Made by a program: the position numbers and the translations under genes. Shown here in pieces: positions 6,255 through 8,999 of a stretch of 8,999 nt of DNA. The first letter of the stretch is position 1; the number at the start of each line of letters is the position of its first letter. Source of the stretch: an uncultured Veillonella sp. (lineage in GTDB: Bacteria > Bacillota > Negativicutes > Veillonellales > Veillonellaceae); the NCBI GenBank assembly GCA_902466275.1, contig CABQQJ010000014.1, positions 1-8,999 on the forward strand, in the 5' to 3' direction. The notes below the pieces were generated by a model, which did no database searches, was not told where the DNA came from, and saw only the letters and a list, made by a program, of their open reading frames with translations.

Positions 6255-7640
6255 TTATTGGTAGAAATGTTTAGGATAACCTTTGAATCGTGTGAAGTGA
6301 CGATATTTACGAGTCGCACGATTAGGTTCGTTAACAGTTTTATAACCAAAACCATTAAACATTACATTTAAAATAACAGCTACTATACTACCAGCTGTGA
6401 TACCAGATTTCAAAAGAATTTGAGCCCATGCTGGAAAGTGTGTATAGAATTGAGGTGCTGCAAGAGGAATCATGGATACCCCAATACTAATGGCAACTAG
6501 CATCAGGTTATAGTTACCATCGAAACTAACTTTACCAAGAGAACGAATCCCACTGGCGATAATCATGCCGAACATAGCAATCCCTGCGCCCCCTAGTACA
6601 GCATTTGGAATACAAGCTACGATAGCGGCTAATTTAGGGAAAAGGCCTAATAAAATTAAAATTACACCAGATGCTGCTACAACGAAACGACTCTTAACAC
6701 GTGTTACAGCAATAAGACCTACGTTTTGAGCAAATGCTGTATACGGAAAACTATTAAGGATACCACCAATAATAGTGGATAAGCCATCCGCACGAAGTAC
6801 CGCAGCCAACTCTTTTTGACCAATAGGTTTATCTACGATTTCTCCAACTGCAATACTATCACCAGTTGTTTCTACCATAACTACGAGCATTACAATAATC
6901 ATAGATACAATAGAAGCAAAGTCAAAGGTTGGAAGACCAAAATAGAATGGTGTTACAACAGAAATCCATTGAGAACGTCCTACCTCTGAAAAATCTGTAA
7001 TACCAACAATCATAGCTAAGGCTGTACCGAGAATAAGGCCAACTAAGATTGCCAAATTACCAAGGAAACCTTTACCAAATCGATAAGTTAATATAACGAG
7101 AACAAATGTAGCTACACCAAGAGCTATGTATAGTGGATCGCCAAAGTTTTTATTGCCTACGCCACCCCCCATCCAGTTAACAGCTACTGGCATCAAGTTG
7201 ATACCAATAATAGTAATGATAGTACCTGTTACTACAGGTGGGAATAGCCGAATCAAACGACTGAAAAATGGTGCCACAAGGAATGTAAAGAGACCAGCTA
7301 CGATAATCGCACCGTAAATCGTATTGATATCATGCTGTTGACCAATCAGGATCATCGGTCCTACAGAAGCAAATGTTACACCTTGAATAAGAGGAATGCG
7401 ACCACCGACAGGTCCGAACCCTAATGTTTGAATCAATGTAGCTACACCACATGTAAATAAGTCAGCTGTAATCAAACGAATTAAATCTTCAATTGGCAAA
7501 TGCATAGCTTGTGCAATAATAATTGGTACAGCTACTGCCCCAGCATACATAGCCAGAACGTGCTGTAAACCATAAGCGAATAACTGCGGGATTGGCAGCA
7601 TACCATCTACATGGTCGACACCAGATGCACCTTTACTCAT
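6255..7640 (-). CDS. Purine permease of the NCS2 family (xanthine/urate type)
   Basis: Cytoplasmic-membrane nucleobase:cation symporter importing oxidised purines. 461 residues, the normal length, with many hydrophobic segments consistent with the 14-helix fold. Substrate-site residues known from E. coli XanQ are all in place: His27 (GLQHVLAMYAG), Glu257 in VETTGD, Asp285 in RADGLS, and Gln305-Asn306 in QNVGLIAVTR, the NCS2 signature. VETTGD is typical of xanthine/urate carriers (PbuX, PucJ/K, UacT), whereas uracil carriers have VEHIG-like sequences, so xanthine or urate is the likely cargo. Start: ATG 7640 after GAGGTGAT; the GTG at 7649 that opens the frame lies inside this ribosome site. 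It lies downstream of a xanthine dehydrogenase-family gene on the same strand, which supports the substrate guess. The C-terminal tail is basic. Confidence 0.93.
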   Translation of the reverse strand: MSKGASGVDHVDGMLPIPQLFAYGLQHVLAMYAGAVAVPIIIAQAMHLPIEDLIRLITADLFTCGVATLIQTLGFGPVGGRIPLIQGVTFASVGPMILIGQQHDINTIYGAIIVAGLFTFLVAPFFSRLIRLFPPVVTGTIITIIGINLMPVAVNWMGGGVGNKNFGDPLYIALGVATFVLVILTYRFGKGFLGNLAILVGLILGTALAMIVGITDFSEVGRSQWISVVTPFYFGLPTFDFASIVSMIIVMLVVMVETTGDSIAVGEIVDKPIGQKELAAVLRADGLSTIIGGILNSFPYTAFAQNVGLIAVTRVKSRFVVAASGVILILLGLFPKLAAIVACIPNAVLGGAGIAMFGMIIASGIRSLGKVSFDGNYNLMLVAISIGVSMIPLAAPQFYTHFPAWAQILLKSGITAGSIVAVILNVMFNGFGYKTVNEPNRATRKYRHFTRFKGYPKHFYQ

Positions 7641-7644
7641 AAGA

Positions 7645-7652
7645 ATCACCTC
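7645..7652 (-). promoter_or_regulatory. Ribosome-binding site deciding the permease start
   Basis: GAGGTGAT on the minus strand, ending four bases before ATG 7640. It contains the GTG (7647-7649) that opens the longest frame, which therefore cannot use it as a ribosome site. Confidence 0.7.
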
Positions 7653-7746
7653 ATATCTTACGTTTTAGTTACTAGTTAAACAATATAGTCATACTATCGT
7701 ACATGATAGAGTTTAGAAATCTCATCGACTTCACGTGGGAACCTTG

Positions 7747-7773
7747 ATGGCTAGGGGCAAAAGCCCCTACCAT
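7747..7773 (-). repeat. Hairpin between the molybdenum hydroxylase and permease genes
   Basis: Stem of 11 bp with one bulge: ATGG plus TAGGGGC pairing with GCCCCTA and CCAT, closed by a TTTT loop on the minus strand (7759-7762). It starts 13 bases past the upstream stop codon. No U-tract follows, so it is not a classic terminator. It could protect the 3' end after processing, act in a Rho-dependent terminator, or belong to a leader of the permease. Further small stems follow (for example CTATC/GATAG around 7695-7710). I could not match it to a riboswitch class; the conserved purine-riboswitch core is absent. Confidence 0.6.
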
Positions 7774-7785
7774 TAAGCAAATATT

Positions 7786-8999
7786 CTATTTTTTATAACC
7801 TGTATGTTGAATCGGCAAAGATCTACGTGGTTCTCCGTCAATACGACGATACGCATTTGCAATAGCTGGTGCAATTGGAATACTGGAAATTTCACCAATA
7901 CCTTTAGCGCCGTATGCATATTGTTCTGGTGTCCCCTTTTCAATCAAACTTACATGAATTGGTGGACATTGTGTCGCTCTAAGAAGACCTAGAGTGCCGT
8001 ATTTAGCTGTTACATAGCCATCTTTATAAGGGAAGTCTTCTGTTACAGCAAAGCCCATACCCATGATAGCGCCGCCTTCAGCTTGACCAGCACAGGATTG
8101 TGGGTTAACTACGCGACCTACGTCGTATGCTACATGTAAATCAGCAATTTTATTATCTTCACCAATTGTTGCTACACAAGCACCGTAACCATAGGCAACG
8201 TGATTTTTTGGATGTGGTTTATCAGAGTTGAATGGATCTGTTTCACCAAGGAACTCTTCATAAATTTCTACGCCATTCAGTTCTTCTAACGTCTTAGTTT
8301 CTAACATTTCTTTCAAGCGAAGACTTGCTTTGCGAGTTGCTTCACCAGTGAATACTGTTTGACGAGATGCAGTAGTTGTACCAGAGTCTGGTGTACGTAC
8401 TGTGTCAGGGCGTTCTACAAATACTTTGTCAGCTGTTAAACCAGTTGTTTCACAAAGAACTTGAGTAGCCATAGTAGCCATACCTTGACCGATACATGCT
8501 GCACCAGTACGGATACGAACTTTACCATCACGTACTTCTAAGATAACGCGACCCGTATCAGGTAAACCTACACCGATACCACTGTTTTTCAAGCATACTG
8601 CAAGGCCCGTACGATCAGATGCATAATATGCATCTTTTACAGCTTCCAAACATTCTACTAATGCAGTTTCTTCGGAGCAAATTTGTCCGTTTGGTAAAGC
8701 GTCTCCAGGGCGAACAACGTTTTTATAACGGAACTCCCAAGGATCCATGCCTACCAATGCAGCTAATTCATCAATGTTTTGTTCTTGACCAAAGATGGTT
8801 TGTGTTACACCGAACCCGCGGAATGCACCACCAGGAACAGTATTTGTGTAAACACAAACCCCATCAAAGGCAAAGTTATCAAATTTGTAAGGACCACAAG
8901 AGTGTGTACCTGCACGTTGAAGTACAGGACCACCTAAGGATGCATATGCACCACAGTTAGATACGATGTTTACCTTACTTGCTACCAAGTTACCTTCTG
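7786..8999 (-). CDS. Xanthine dehydrogenase-family molybdopterin-binding subunit (partial, N-terminus off the right edge)
   Basis: Large molybdenum-cofactor subunit of a hydroxylase that oxidises purines or other N-heterocycles. 403 C-terminal residues are visible; the frame stays open to the window edge (EGNLVASKVN), so the TTG at 8988 is not a start. Motifs: PGGAFRGFG (55-63 of the visible part), GAACIGQGM (165-173), PDSGTTTASRQT (203-214), DVGRVVNP (292-299), and GAKGIGE (363-369), whose Glu369 matches the catalytic base of bovine xanthine oxidase. The AFRGFGVTQ and PNGQI wording resembles the XdhD/selenium-dependent xanthine dehydrogenase branch more than classic XdhB, but this is from memory. 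It ends in TAG. The purine permease downstream fits a purine substrate. FeS and FAD subunits, if separate, would be beyond the window. Confidence 0.93.
   Translation of the reverse strand, partial: EGNLVASKVNIVSNCGAYASLGGPVLQRAGTHSCGPYKFDNFAFDGVCVYTNTVPGGAFRGFGVTQTIFGQEQNIDELAALVGMDPWEFRYKNVVRPGDALPNGQICSEETALVECLEAVKDAYYASDRTGLAVCLKNSGIGVGLPDTGRVILEVRDGKVRIRTGAACIGQGMATMATQVLCETTGLTADKVFVERPDTVRTPDSGTTTASRQTVFTGEATRKASLRLKEMLETKTLEELNGVEIYEEFLGETDPFNSDKPHPKNHVAYGYGACVATIGEDNKIADLHVAYDVGRVVNPQSCAGQAEGGAIMGMGFAVTEDFPYKDGYVTAKYGTLGLLRATQCPPIHVSLIEKGTPEQYAYGAKGIGEISSIPIAPAIANAYRRIDGEPRRSLPIQHTGYKK

Noticed and set aside
7655..7683. Possible permease promoter TTGTTT-17-TAAGAT
   Set aside because: The boxes fit, but transcription would start inside the ribosome-binding site and leave the mRNA without one.
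7680..7733. A 17-codon minus-strand frame (MRFLNSIMYDSM...) in the gap before the permease
   Set aside because: No proper ribosome site, very short, and no resemblance to a known leader peptide.
7747..7773. Rho-independent terminator after the molybdenum hydroxylase gene
   Set aside because: The stem is strong, but on the transcribed strand it is followed by CAAGGTTCCC, not by a U-tract.
7641..7785. Purine riboswitch upstream of the permease
   Set aside because: The conserved core of the guanine/adenine class could not be found; the hairpins present do not match a class I know.
7126..8960. Plus-strand open frames at 7126-7317, 7804-7992 and 8619-8960
   Set aside because: They are antisense to the permease and the molybdenum hydroxylase gene; the His- and Gln-rich frame at 8619-8960 mirrors codon bias on the other strand.
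8986..8988. TTG as the start of the molybdopterin subunit gene
   Set aside because: The frame stays open to the window edge, the family is much longer, and the first visible residues continue a conserved domain; it is an internal Leu codon.

Overview
The window looks like a chromosomal segment of a low-GC, diderm firmicute of the class Negativicutes, most likely Veillonella or a close relative. This rests on protein similarity recalled from memory, on AT-rich codon use and on gene order (tig-clpP-clpX), and no database search was run. All nine genes lie on the minus strand, so transcription runs from high to low coordinates. Two genes are cut by the window edges: clpX on the left and a molybdenum hydroxylase subunit on the right. 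I saw no tRNA, rRNA, CRISPR array, insertion sequence or attachment site, and no stretch over 300 bases lacks a gene.

Right part (about 4860-8999): the C-terminal half of a xanthine dehydrogenase-family molybdopterin subunit comes first, followed by an NCS2 purine permease of the xanthine/urate type. Together they suggest purine uptake and oxidation. The 145-base gap between them holds a stable hairpin without a U-tract. A strong, near-symmetric terminator (6111-6149) closes the permease transcript. Directly behind it, a consensus -10 box starts a RuBisCO-like protein (RLP) that has lost several residues essential for CO2 fixation. The RLP is the least explained gene in the window.

Middle part (about 2840-4860): a WalJ/YycJ-type metallo-beta-lactamase-fold protein is followed 2 bases later by rlmH, the methyltransferase for pseudouridine 1915 of 23S rRNA. 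This pair is also found close together in Bacillus, but the WalRK genes are not here. Next comes a stand-alone two-CBS-domain protein. Its promoter region carries three copies of an octamer in alternating orientation, two of them forming a perfect 11-bp inverted repeat. A terminator hairpin ends this gene.

Left part (1 to about 2830): tig-clpP-clpX form a protein quality-control operon (trigger factor chaperone, ClpP peptidase, ClpX unfoldase). It is probably driven by an extended -10 promoter overlapped by a heptamer direct repeat. clpX starts with TTG behind a strong ribosome-binding site.

For three genes (walJ, RLP, permease) I prefer a start codon slightly inside the longest open frame, because a Shine-Dalgarno sequence is correctly spaced only for the inner ATG.
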